In this document: positions 45,385 through 53,596 of the stretch, piece after piece
How positions within the stretch are numbered: position 1 is the stretch's first letter
Layout of the letters: each line of letters starts with the position of its first letter
Assembly: GCF_900113185.1 (NCBI RefSeq)
Contig: NZ_FOZD01000001.1
Location: forward strand, 2,108,001 to 2,172,000
Length of the DNA: 64,000 bases
From: Agromyces sp. CF514
Lineage (GTDB): Bacteria > Actinomycetota > Actinomycetes > Actinomycetales > Microbacteriaceae
Direction of reading: 5' to 3'
Program-made: the position numbers and the translations under genes
Notes under the pieces: generated by a model
What the model was told of the DNA's origin: nothing
Seen by the model: the letters and a program-made list of their open reading frames with translations, nothing else
The model's database searches: none

Positions 45385-46152
45385 ATGTCGATGGCCGGGC
45401 CGAGTGACGATGACCCCCTGTCGGACTCCGACGCCGCTCCGCCGCTGCGCCTGATCGCGGCCACGCACGGCTCGCCGTCCACGGCCAACCGAAAGGCCGT
45501 GATGCGCCTGGTCGACCGGGTCGCGACCGCAGAACCCGAACTCGACGTTGCCATCGAGTTCGTCGACGCCAAGAGCGCCGACATCGCCGCAGCCGTCGCC
45601 GCAGCAGGCAGCGTCGACGCGGTCATCGTGCCGCTCACGCTCTCGGCCGGCTACCACGTGCGTACGGGGCTCGCGTTCGGCCTCGAGCGCATCGGCGGCG
45701 GCGTGCGCCTCGCCGCCGAGCTCGGACCCGACGACCGCCTGGTCGCCATCCTCGCCGAGCGGCTCGACGAAGCGGGACTCGACGAGGGCGACGCGGTGCT
45801 GCTCGCCGCCGCCGGCTCGAACGACCCGCGCGCGGTGCGCGAGTGCTTCGAGACCGCGAGACGGCTCGGCCACCGCCTCGGACGCCCGGTCACGGTCGGG
45901 TTCATCGCCGCGGCCATCCCGCGCCTGCCCGACGCGATCGAGATGATCCGCGAGGTGCACCCGGGCACGCGGATCGCCGTCGCCGCCTACCTGCTCGCGC
46001 CGGGCACCTTCTACGACGCCGCGGCCGCGGTCGACGCGGAGATCATCGCGGAGCCGCTCATCGCGCCTGGCCGGCCCGTGCCGCACGCGCTCGTCGAGGT
46101 CGTGCTCGACCGATACGCCGCGGTGGAGGCCGAACGACGCCACTACGCCTGA
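45385..46152 (+). CDS. Sirohydrochlorin ferrochelatase-like protein (CbiX)
   Basis: 255 residues made of two CbiX-like halves: LRLIAATHGSPSTANRKAV with the metal-binding His, and a second half around VLLAAAGSNDPRAV. Such proteins insert Fe2+ into sirohydrochlorin to give siroheme, the cofactor of NirB. The ATG at 45385 (MSMAGPSD) is favoured; 45391 is possible. The upstream GlnR-type box and the neighbouring nirB and cobA support a role in nitrite reduction rather than in cobalamin. Confidence 0.87.
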   Translation: MSMAGPSDDDPLSDSDAAPPLRLIAATHGSPSTANRKAVMRLVDRVATAEPELDVAIEFVDAKSADIAAAVAAAGSVDAVIVPLTLSAGYHVRTGLAFGLERIGGGVRLAAELGPDDRLVAILAERLDEAGLDEGDAVLLAAAGSNDPRAVRECFETARRLGHRLGRPVTVGFIAAAIPRLPDAIEMIREVHPGTRIAVAAYLLAPGTFYDAAAAVDAEIIAEPLIAPGRPVPHALVEVVLDRYAAVEAERRHYA

Positions 46153-46266
46153 TCGGCGTACCGACTTCGGCGGGCCGCGTCGTCGAGGCGTGGGCGCCCG
46201 GGCGCCCGGGGAAGGGGCATCGGCGCCGGCTGCGCCTGCCGCGCCTTCGGTCGCTCCTGCGAACGA

Positions 46267-46315
46267 CGGATGCCGCGGCGCGGCGTCATCGAGCACGCGT
46301 GCGCCGCGGCATCCG
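46267..46315. terminator. Long inverted repeat between convergent chelatase and nasB genes
   Basis: Arms 46267-46281 and 46301-46315 match perfectly over 15 bases (CGGATGCCGCGGCGC and complement), with a 19-base loop that can form a short inner stem. It lies in the 175-base gap 46153-46327, which shows no gene. Confidence 0.6.
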
Positions 46316-46327
46316 CAGCCGTGTCGT

Positions 46328-47944
46328 TCAGGCCGCGAGCGTCGGCGTGCCGTCGGCGTCGGCGACGCGCGCGAGCACCTCCGCGATGCGCGACCGGCAG
46401 CCGCCGCAGCCGGTGCCGGCCCTGGTGTCGCGGCCGACGCACTCGACGGTCGTGTTGCCGCACGCCGCGGACTCCTCGATGCGGCCGACGGTGACGGCAT
46501 TGCACCAGCACACCGTCGTCGTCGGCGCGAAGGCGTCGGCGTCGGCTGCCGGGTCGTAGTCGGGGCCGTCGAATCGCAGGAGCAGCGAGCGGTCGGCCGG
46601 CAGTTCGCCGCCCCGCTCGAACAGGAGCGTGAGCTCGGCGGCCGTGCGCGGCATCCCGACGCTCACGAAGCCCGTGAGCACGCCGTCTTCGGTGACCATC
46701 TTCACGTAGCGGAGGTGCTCGGGGTCGGCCCACTGCGCGATCCGCCGGCGCGGGTGCAGGCCGTCGTCGTCCCACGGATCGCCCGAGATGTCGCCGACGG
46801 CGACGACGTCGATGTGCTCGGCCTTCAGCATCACGAGCGCGTCGCGTTCGACCGGCGTGGCGACGTCGTGCTCGCGCTCCGCCGCCTCCGCGAGGAACGA
46901 GGCGGCGAGCCACGCAGCCTGCCGCCACCCCGGCCCGACGAGCCCGGACGGGGCACCGGGGAGCGTGCGCTGCCCGGCGAGCTCCTCGGTGCGCTCGACG
47001 ACCTGGGCGCAGTCGCCGATGGCGAAGATCGCCGGATCGGTCCACGACGCGAGGTGCGGGTGCACCACGATGCCGGCAGCGGTCCGGAGCCCGGCGAGCA
47101 CCGCGAGCTCGGTGCGCGCGCTCACACCGCACGAGAGCACGAGCAGGTCGCCGCGCAGTTGCTTGCCGTCGGCCGTGACGAGCATGTCGAACCGGCGCAC
47201 GCCCTCGTCGTCGGTGCGGAACGCAACGGCTTCGGCGCGGCTGTGCGCGATCACCTGGATGCCCGTGCGCCGCAGCGCCGAGCGCAGCACCTGACCGCCG
47301 CCGCGATCGAGGTTGCGCGGCATCGGGTGCGGTCCGTGGTGCACGACGCAGACCTGCGCCCCCGCGTGGGCTGCGGCGAGGGCGAGTTCGAGCCCGAGCA
47401 CGCCCGCGCCGAGCACGATGATGCGGCGTCGTTCGCGCACCGCCTCGAGCACGCGCTCGGCGTCGGCGAGGTCGCGGAGCGCCGTGATGCCCGCCGGAAG
47501 CGCGTCGTCGCGGGCGACGAGCTGCCGGCCGTACTTCTCGAGCGAGGCGAGGTCGCGGCGGTGGCGCTCGACGCCGTCCAGCGTCGGCACGTTCGCCCGC
47601 GCACCCGTCGCGAGCACGAGCCGGTCGTAGGCGAGCTGCTCGCCCGTGTCGAGGCGCACCGTGCGCGCTGCGCGGTCGATCGCGGTCACCGCGACCCCGA
47701 GCATCACGCGAGCGCCGGCCTCCTCGGCGGTGATGCGGTCGCCCACGAGCATGCCGTCGAGGTCGGCGTTGCCGACCGCGTACTCGGCGACCAGCACCCG
47801 GTTGTACGCCTCGACGTCCTCACCGGCGATAACCGTGAGCTCGACGGCGCCGGCCTGCACGCCCGGCAGCACCTCCTCGACGAACCGGGCGCCGACCGGG
47901 CCGTACCCGACGAGGACGATCTTCAGAGGGTTCCTGCTGGTCAT
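46328..47944 (-). CDS. nasB: NAD(P)H-dependent FAD oxidoreductase of nitrate reductase
   Basis: 538 residues. FAD-binding GYGPVGARFVEEVLPG near the N-terminus, NAD(P)-binding VLGAGVLGLELALAAAHAG (about 175), FAD-contact IFAIGDCAQ (about 325), and a C-terminal bacterioferritin-associated-ferredoxin-like [2Fe-2S] module with CWCN and GTGCGGCR (about 480-525). This layout fits the electron-transfer subunit of assimilatory nitrate reductase, passing electrons from NAD(P)H to NasA. The ATG overlaps the nasA stop by four bases. Homology to the FAD half of NirB is evident. Confidence 0.85.
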   Translation of the reverse strand: MTSRNPLKIVLVGYGPVGARFVEEVLPGVQAGAVELTVIAGEDVEAYNRVLVAEYAVGNADLDGMLVGDRITAEEAGARVMLGVAVTAIDRAARTVRLDTGEQLAYDRLVLATGARANVPTLDGVERHRRDLASLEKYGRQLVARDDALPAGITALRDLADAERVLEAVRERRRIIVLGAGVLGLELALAAAHAGAQVCVVHHGPHPMPRNLDRGGGQVLRSALRRTGIQVIAHSRAEAVAFRTDDEGVRRFDMLVTADGKQLRGDLLVLSCGVSARTELAVLAGLRTAAGIVVHPHLASWTDPAIFAIGDCAQVVERTEELAGQRTLPGAPSGLVGPGWRQAAWLAASFLAEAAEREHDVATPVERDALVMLKAEHIDVVAVGDISGDPWDDDGLHPRRRIAQWADPEHLRYVKMVTEDGVLTGFVSVGMPRTAAELTLLFERGGELPADRSLLLRFDGPDYDPAADADAFAPTTTVCWCNAVTVGRIEESAACGNTTVECVGRDTRAGTGCGGCRSRIAEVLARVADADGTPTLAA

Positions 47945-50091
47945 GCGGGCACTCCGGTCTCTTCGGCGCGAGCGACGACCTCGGCGGGCGAGATCCGGCG
48001 CACCCGGACCACGTTCGTCTTGAACTCGGGCATCGACGAGATCGGGTCGACCTCGTCGGAGGTGAGCAGGTTCGCGGCCTGCCCGTCGCCGTAGTGGAAA
48101 GGCAGGAAGACCGCTTCGGGGCGGATGTCGGGGGTGTGCCTGGCACGGCAGCGCACGACCCCGCGGTGGTTGGCGACCTCGATCTCGTCGCCGTCGTCGA
48201 TGCCGAGCCGGAGGGCCGTGGCCGGATGCATCGAGGCGACCGCCGCGGGCTGCGCGTCGAGCAGTTCCGGCACCCGACGCGTCTGCGCGCCGCTCTGGTA
48301 GTGCTCGAGCAGGCGCCCGGTGACGAGGGTGACCTCACCGTGTCCGGGCACGGGGCGTGCCGTCTCCCGTACCGTCACGGGCACGAGGCGCGCCAGCCCG
48401 TCGGGGTGTGCGAAGCGGTCGGCGAACAGCCGTGGCGTGCCGCGGCTGCCCCGCGGGAAGGGCCAGTACGCGGCATCCCCTCGGTCGAGCATCTCGTAGT
48501 CGATGCCCGAGTAGTCGGCGATGCCGCCCTCCGAGGCCAGACGCAGCTCCTCGAACACGGCCTCGGGGTCCGTGTCGAAGGCCGCCGTGCAGTCGAGGCG
48601 CTCGGCGAGCTCGTGGAGGATCCAGAGCTCGTCGCGCACGCCCGACGGCGGGGTGATCGCGCGGCGGCGGCGGATGACGCGGCCCTCGAGCGAGGTCATG
48701 GTGCCCTCCTCCTCGGCCCACTGCGTGATCGGCAGCACGACGTCGGCGAGCGCCGCCGTCTCGGAGAGGAAGAAGTCGCAGACGACGAGCAGGTCGAGCC
48801 GCTCGAGGCCGGCGCGCACCTCGCGGACGTTGGGCGAGGAGACGACGAGGTTCGAGCCGTGCACCATGAGCGCGCGCACGCCGCCTGGCGCTCCGAGCAG
48901 CTTCAGCAGCTCGATCGCGGGAACTCCGGGGCCTGGCAGGACGGCGGGGTCGACACCCCAGACCCGGGCGACGTGCGCGCGTGCCTCGGGGTCGGCGATC
49001 TTGCGGTACCCGGGCAGCTGGTCGCATTTCTGGCCGTGCTCGCGCCCGCCCTGTCCGTTGCCCTGCCCGGTGAGCGTGCCGTACCCGCTGCCTGCGCGGC
49101 CCGGCAGGCCGAGCAGCAGCGCCAGGTTGATCGCCGCGGTCGCGGTGTCGGTGCCGTCGACGTGCTGTTCGACGCCGCGCCCCGTGAGCACGTACGTGCG
49201 GCCCCCCGAGGCGAGCCGGCGCGCGAGCCGCTTGAGCGTGAGCGCAGCGACCCCCGTGACCGACTGCACGCGCTCGGGCCACCAGGCGGCGACGCTCCGG
49301 CGCACCCGGTCGAAGCCGACCGTGCGGTGCTCGACGTACTCGAGGTCGACGAGGCGTTCGGCGATGACGACGTGGATGAGGCCGAGCAGCAGTGGCAGGT
49401 CGGTGCCGGGGGCGGGCTGCACGTGCAGGCCCCGGCCGTCGTCGGTGAGCCGCGCGGTCGCGGTGCGACGCGGATCCACGACGACGAGCCCGCCGGCGGC
49501 CTGCGCGCCCGCGAGGTGGCCGATGAACGGCGGCATGGTCTCGGCGGGGTTCGTGCCGAGCAGCAGGATCGTCTCCGCCCCGTCGAGGTCCTCGAGGGGG
49601 AACGGCAGCCCCCGATCGACCCCGAACGCCCGATTGCCCGCCGCTGCCGCCGACGACATGCAGTAGCGGCCGTTGTAGTCGATGCGGCTCGTGCCGAGCG
49701 CGAGCCGCGCGAACTTGCCGAGCAGGTACGACTTCTCGTTCGTGAGCCCGCCGCCTCCGAACACGCCGACCGCGTCGGCACCGTGCGATGAGCGGATGCC
49801 GCGCAGCGACGCCGCGACCACGTCGAGCGCCTCGTCCCACGAGGTCTCGTGCAGCACGCCGTCGGCGCCCCGCACGAGCGGGGCGCCGAGGCGGGACGGA
49901 GCACGCAGGAGCTCCGCCGAGGTCCACCCCTTCTTGCACAGCCCGCCCCGGTTCGTCGGGAAGTCGCGGCCGGCGACCACGACCGGCGCCGTGGCCTCGT
50001 GCGTGGCGTGCGCCGCGGCATCCGTCGGGGTCAGGGTCATCGCGCACTGCAGGGCGCAGTACGGGCAGTGCGTGTCGGCGGAGTGGGTCAA
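47941..50091 (-). CDS. nasA: Assimilatory nitrate reductase, catalytic molybdopterin subunit
   Basis: Reduces nitrate to nitrite in the cytoplasm. 716 residues of the molybdopterin oxidoreductase family: an N-terminal [4Fe-4S] site (C-x2-C-x3-C in HCPYCALQC, fourth Cys in GGLCKKG), NGRYCMSSAAAAG with the probable Mo-ligand Cys, and a C-terminal molydopterin dinucleotide-binding domain (LVTGRLLEHYQSGAQTRR). The start is the TTG at 50091: the first ATG-type codon further in would remove the iron-sulfur site. It lies 11 bases after narK and overlaps nasB. Confidence 0.92.
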   Translation of the reverse strand: MTHSADTHCPYCALQCAMTLTPTDAAAHATHEATAPVVVAGRDFPTNRGGLCKKGWTSAELLRAPSRLGAPLVRGADGVLHETSWDEALDVVAASLRGIRSSHGADAVGVFGGGGLTNEKSYLLGKFARLALGTSRIDYNGRYCMSSAAAAGNRAFGVDRGLPFPLEDLDGAETILLLGTNPAETMPPFIGHLAGAQAAGGLVVVDPRRTATARLTDDGRGLHVQPAPGTDLPLLLGLIHVVIAERLVDLEYVEHRTVGFDRVRRSVAAWWPERVQSVTGVAALTLKRLARRLASGGRTYVLTGRGVEQHVDGTDTATAAINLALLLGLPGRAGSGYGTLTGQGNGQGGREHGQKCDQLPGYRKIADPEARAHVARVWGVDPAVLPGPGVPAIELLKLLGAPGGVRALMVHGSNLVVSSPNVREVRAGLERLDLLVVCDFFLSETAALADVVLPITQWAEEEGTMTSLEGRVIRRRRAITPPSGVRDELWILHELAERLDCTAAFDTDPEAVFEELRLASEGGIADYSGIDYEMLDRGDAAYWPFPRGSRGTPRLFADRFAHPDGLARLVPVTVRETARPVPGHGEVTLVTGRLLEHYQSGAQTRRVPELLDAQPAAVASMHPATALRLGIDDGDEIEVANHRGVVRCRARHTPDIRPEAVFLPFHYGDGQAANLLTSDEVDPISSMPEFKTNVVRVRRISPAEVVARAEETGVPA

Positions 50092-50102
50092 TGCGTCTCG
50101 TT

Positions 50103-51515
50103 TCAGATCTTGTGGGCGCTGAGGCGGCCGGAGCGGACGTAGACGGCCCAGGTGAGCACGAGCAGCACGACGTACGCCGCGATGAAGCCTGCGAACGCCG
50201 CGCCGTAGCCGCCGGTCGACTGGAACGAGAGGTTCAGCGCCTGGGGGATCAGGAAGCCGCCGTAGGCGCCGATCGCGGAGATGAGTCCCAACGCGGCGGC
50301 GGCCTTGCGCTGGGTGGACACGTCGCCCGTGCCGCCGCCGCGCACGGCGAACACGACGGGCACCATGCGGTAGGTCGAGCCGTTGCCGATGCCGGCCGAG
50401 GCGAACAGCAGCAGGAACAGGCCGAGGAAGAGCCAGAAGTTGCCGAGGGGCAGGGTGAGGAGCACGGCGACCGTGATGAGCGCCATCGCCGCGAAGGCGG
50501 TCATCGTGATGCGAGCGCCGCCGAACCGGTCGGAGAGCCGGCCGCCGTAGGGACGGGCGAGCGAGCCGACGAGCGCGCCGAGGAACGCGAGCGAGACCGA
50601 CGCGCCGCCGACGGCGATGGTCGAGAACTCGGGGAACTGGTCGGCGATGAGCTTCGGGAACACGCTCGCGAAGCCGATGAACGAGCCGAACGTGCCGATG
50701 TAGAGCAGCGAGAGGAGCCAGAGGTGCGGTTCCTTGAGCGCGGCCGCCGAGCCCGTGAAGTCGGCCTTCGCGTTCGAGAGGTTGTTCATGTAGCGGGCGG
50801 CGCCGAGCATCGCGACCAGGATGAACGGGATCCAGATCCAGCCGGCGACCGGGAGGTTCAGGGTCGCCCCAGCGCCGATCGTGATGACGATCGGGACCAC
50901 GAACTGCGCGACCGCGGCACCGAGGTTGCCGCCGGCGGCGTTCAGGCCGAGCGCCCAGCCCTTCTCGCGCTGCGGGTAGAAGAACGTGATGTTCGACATC
51001 GAGCTCGCGAAGTTGCCGCCGCCGAAGCCCGCGAGCGCCGCCGCGGCCAGGAGCACCGGGAACGGGGTCTCGGGGTTGGAGACGCACACGACCATCGCGG
51101 TGGTCGGCAGGAGCAGCAGCGCGGCCGAGATGATCGTCCAGTTGCGGCCGCCGAACTTCGGCACCAGGAACGAGTAGGGGATGCGCAGCGTGGCGCCGAC
51201 GAGGCTCGGGATCGAGATGAGCCAGAAGATCTCGCCGGTCGAGAGGTCGAACCCGGCCGCCGGCAGCGAGACGGCGACGATCGACCACAGCTGCCAGACC
51301 ACGAAGCCGAGGAACTCGGCGAAGATCGACCAGTTCAGGTTGCGTCGTGCGATCGCGCGACCCTGCGACTCCCACTGCGCGGTGTTCTCGGGATCCCAGC
51401 CGTCGATCCACCGGCTCGGACGGAAGGCCAGCGGCGGTGCGTCGGTCGTGGCCGGCGCACCGACCGCCGGACTGGTCGTGGCGGCCGGGGGAGCGCTGCT
51501 CGTGGTCTGGGTCAT
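50103..51515 (-). CDS. narK: Nitrate/nitrite transporter, NarK type
   Basis: 470 residues, 12 membrane helices of the major facilitator superfamily, nitrate/nitrite porter branch; the family glycine-rich segments are present (GFGGGNFASSMSNITFFYP and ASAGIGNGSTYRMVP). It imports nitrate. The ATG at 51515 is chosen because GGAGG stands five bases upstream; GTG 51539 is in frame but poorly preceded. First gene of the narK-nasA-nasB operon, with a GAAAC-N10-TAGCTT promoter upstream. Confidence 0.94.
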   Translation of the reverse strand: MTQTTSSAPPAATTSPAVGAPATTDAPPLAFRPSRWIDGWDPENTAQWESQGRAIARRNLNWSIFAEFLGFVVWQLWSIVAVSLPAAGFDLSTGEIFWLISIPSLVGATLRIPYSFLVPKFGGRNWTIISAALLLLPTTAMVVCVSNPETPFPVLLAAAALAGFGGGNFASSMSNITFFYPQREKGWALGLNAAGGNLGAAVAQFVVPIVITIGAGATLNLPVAGWIWIPFILVAMLGAARYMNNLSNAKADFTGSAAALKEPHLWLLSLLYIGTFGSFIGFASVFPKLIADQFPEFSTIAVGGASVSLAFLGALVGSLARPYGGRLSDRFGGARITMTAFAAMALITVAVLLTLPLGNFWLFLGLFLLLFASAGIGNGSTYRMVPVVFAVRGGGTGDVSTQRKAAAALGLISAIGAYGGFLIPQALNLSFQSTGGYGAAFAGFIAAYVVLLVLTWAVYVRSGRLSAHKI

Positions 51516-51559
51516 GGGTGCCTCCGAGGTGTCGATCACGTGGTGGAGCCTTCGACTCG

Positions 51560-51613
51560 AAGCTATTGAGGTCGTGTTTCCGCGATTCGGTCCGGTCGTA
51601 AACCCTGCGTCTC
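51560..51613 (-). promoter_or_regulatory. narK promoter with GlnR-type half-sites
   Basis: Read on the minus strand: GAGAC (51613-51609), six bases, TTTAC (51602-51598), 17 bases, GAAAC (51580-51576), exactly ten bases, then the -10 box TAGCTT (51565-51560). Only the proximal half-site is perfect; the distal ones are degenerate, so this is the weakest of the four boxes, but its spacing to the -10 is identical. Confidence 0.55.
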
Positions 51614-51653
51614 CACCTGCTCACCCGGAGCGGGAGGGGGTGTGAGGCGGTGG

Positions 51654-52784
51654 TCACACGTCGATGCGGTACCCGCGCTTCACGACCGTGGCGATGAGCC
51701 CGGGCACGCCGATCGTCTGCCGCAGCCGGCTCAGGGCGACCTCGAGCGCGTGCTCGTCGCTCGTTCCGGGCAGCCCGGCGGCGAGGCGGTCGCGGGCGAC
51801 CACGGAGCCGCGCGCGAGCACGAGCGTCCGCAGGATCGTGAGGGCCACGGGGGCGAGCGCAACCCTGCGATCGGCGACGTCGACGACGTTGCCGCGGATC
51901 GCGAGCGGGCCGTGCGCGGTCTCGAGGCGGATGACGCGGTTGGTCTCGAGGTGCTCGCACACGAGCCGGATCAGCGCGCCCATGCGGAACCGGTCGGGCT
52001 GCACCGGAGTGATGCCCGCCGCGATGAGGGGCAGTGCCGTCACCGGGCCGACGGCCGCCGCGACGACCGGCCCGCACATCGCGTCGACGAGGTCGTCGTG
52101 CCGACCGAGTTCCTCGGCGGCGCCGAAGAGCGCGTGCACGGCGGGCGCGCTCGTGAACGTGATCGCGTCGAGCCCGCCCGTGCAGGCGGCCTCGATGAGC
52201 CGCTCGACACGGTCGTCGGCCTTGTCGACCTCGACCCAGCGGTACGGGGCGACGGTGAGCACACGGTCGTGCGCATCGCTCAGGCGCTGCAGCTGCGACG
52301 CCTCGAGGAACCCGTGCAACTGCACGGCGACGGTGAGCCCGGCCGAGTAGTGCTCGAGCACGTGGTCGATGAGCGACTCGGTGGTCTCCTCTGCGCTCAT
52401 GCCCACGTCGTTCAATCCGGCGGCACGGATGCCTCCGCGGGCCTTCGGCCCCCGAACGAGGATCGCGGTGTCGGCGAGTGCGTCGAGCAGGTCCTCGCCG
52501 AGCCCCGCGGCATCCGCCACCTCGAACCAGCGCCGGACCCCGTACGCGGTCGTCGCGAGCAGCACCTCCGGCCGTGCGGCGATGATCGCCCGGGTGTCGG
52601 CGATCACCGGGTCGTCGGAGAGGGCGTTCGTCATGCGCAGCGTCGGCGCGTGCACCACGGTCGCGCCACGACGCGCGAGCGCGTCGATGAGGTCGGCCGA
52701 ACGCCGGTCGCTCGTGACGCCGATGCGGAAGCCCACGAGCTGGTCGACCCGGAACCCGGGTGGGAGTTCGAGCAGGTCGGTCAT
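51654..52784 (-). CDS. nnaR: HemD-like / winged-helix regulator of nitrate assimilation (NnaR-type)
   Basis: 376 residues. About 15-265 resemble uroporphyrinogen-III synthase (FRIGVTSDRRSADLIDALAR, ITFTSAPAVHALF), and about 280-375 form an OmpR/PhoB-like winged helix (ALAPVALTILRTLVLARGSV, EVALSRLRQTIGVPGLIATV). NnaR proteins of Streptomyces and mycobacteria have this fusion and act with GlnR on nitrite/nitrate genes. Whether the HemD part still makes uroporphyrinogen III or only senses a ligand is open. It overlaps the cobA stop (ATGA). Confidence 0.88.
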   Translation of the reverse strand: MTDLLELPPGFRVDQLVGFRIGVTSDRRSADLIDALARRGATVVHAPTLRMTNALSDDPVIADTRAIIAARPEVLLATTAYGVRRWFEVADAAGLGEDLLDALADTAILVRGPKARGGIRAAGLNDVGMSAEETTESLIDHVLEHYSAGLTVAVQLHGFLEASQLQRLSDAHDRVLTVAPYRWVEVDKADDRVERLIEAACTGGLDAITFTSAPAVHALFGAAEELGRHDDLVDAMCGPVVAAAVGPVTALPLIAAGITPVQPDRFRMGALIRLVCEHLETNRVIRLETAHGPLAIRGNVVDVADRRVALAPVALTILRTLVLARGSVVARDRLAAGLPGTSDEHALEVALSRLRQTIGVPGLIATVVKRGYRIDV

Positions 52785-53596
52785 CCGGCCACCGCCGCGA
52801 ATCCGGCCGCGCGCTCCATGAGCTCGGCCGCGCTCTGGTCGCCGTCGTGCGCGAGGCGCACCACCTCGCCGATCACGACGACGGCGGGCGACGCCACTCT
52901 CGCACGACCCGCGGTCGTCACGATGTCGGCCAGTTCGCCGATGGTCGTGCGCTGCTCGGACGAGAAGCCGCGCTCGACGATCGCCACCGGCATCCGCTCG
53001 GTCATGCCTGCTCTGGCGAGGCCGGCGGTGAGCGAGGGCAGCGTGTTGACGCCCATGAGCACGACGATCGTGCCGCCGAGCCCGGCGAGGTGCTCGAGTT
53101 CGGATGCCGTGAGCGGCTGGTGTCCGGACACGACCGTGAACAGGTGGCTGACGCCGCGATGCGTCAGCGGGATGCCGGCGGCGCCCGGCACCGAGATCGC
53201 GCTCGTGACTCCGGGGATCACCTCGACCGGAACGCCGGCCTTGTGGCACGCGAGCACCTCCTCGCCGCCGCGGCCGAGCACGTACGGGTCGCCGCCCTTC
53301 AGTCGCACGACCCGGGAGCCCGAGAGGGCGTGCTCGACGAGCAGCGCCTCGATCTCGGACTGCGGGATCGCGTGGTGTCCGGGGCGTTTGCCGACGTCGA
53401 CGAGCAACGCGCCCGGCGCGAGCTCGTCGAGCCGGTCGTGCGGCGCGAGTCGGTCGTAGAGCACGACATCGGCGTAGCGCAGGGCGCGCACCGCGGCGAG
53501 CGTCAGCAGGTCCTCGCGCCCTGGGCCGCCGCCGACGAGCATGACGCTGCCGACGCCTCCGGCACTTCGAGCGGCGTCGACCGCGCTGCCGGTCAC
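52781..53596 (-). CDS. cobA: Uroporphyrinogen-III C-methyltransferase
   Basis: Adds two methyl groups to uroporphyrinogen III giving precorrin-2, the branch to siroheme. 271 residues, single-domain SUMT: VGGGPGREDLLTLAAVRAL, VLYDRL, RLKGGDPYVLGRGGEE, PGVTSAISVPGAAGIPLTHR and VLMGV. The N-terminal dehydrogenase/ferrochelatase part of CysG is absent; the chelatase step can be filled by the gene at 45385, and the NAD-dependent dehydrogenase step is not encoded in this window. The GTG overlaps the nirB stop. Confidence 0.95.
   Translation of the reverse strand: MTGSAVDAARSAGGVGSVMLVGGGPGREDLLTLAAVRALRYADVVLYDRLAPHDRLDELAPGALLVDVGKRPGHHAIPQSEIEALLVEHALSGSRVVRLKGGDPYVLGRGGEEVLACHKAGVPVEVIPGVTSAISVPGAAGIPLTHRGVSHLFTVVSGHQPLTASELEHLAGLGGTIVVLMGVNTLPSLTAGLARAGMTERMPVAIVERGFSSEQRTTIGELADIVTTAGRARVASPAVVVIGEVVRLAHDGDQSAAELMERAAGFAAVAG

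Noticed and set aside
51640..51659. GTGTGA...TCACAC inverted repeat as a terminator of nnaR
   Set aside because: Only six base pairs, and it contains the nnaR stop codon; too weak to list as a terminator.
50092..52077. Upstream extension of the nasA frame through narK
   Set aside because: The extension overlaps narK entirely, is Arg/Pro-rich, and the iron-sulfur N-terminus of NasA begins right after the TTG at 50091.
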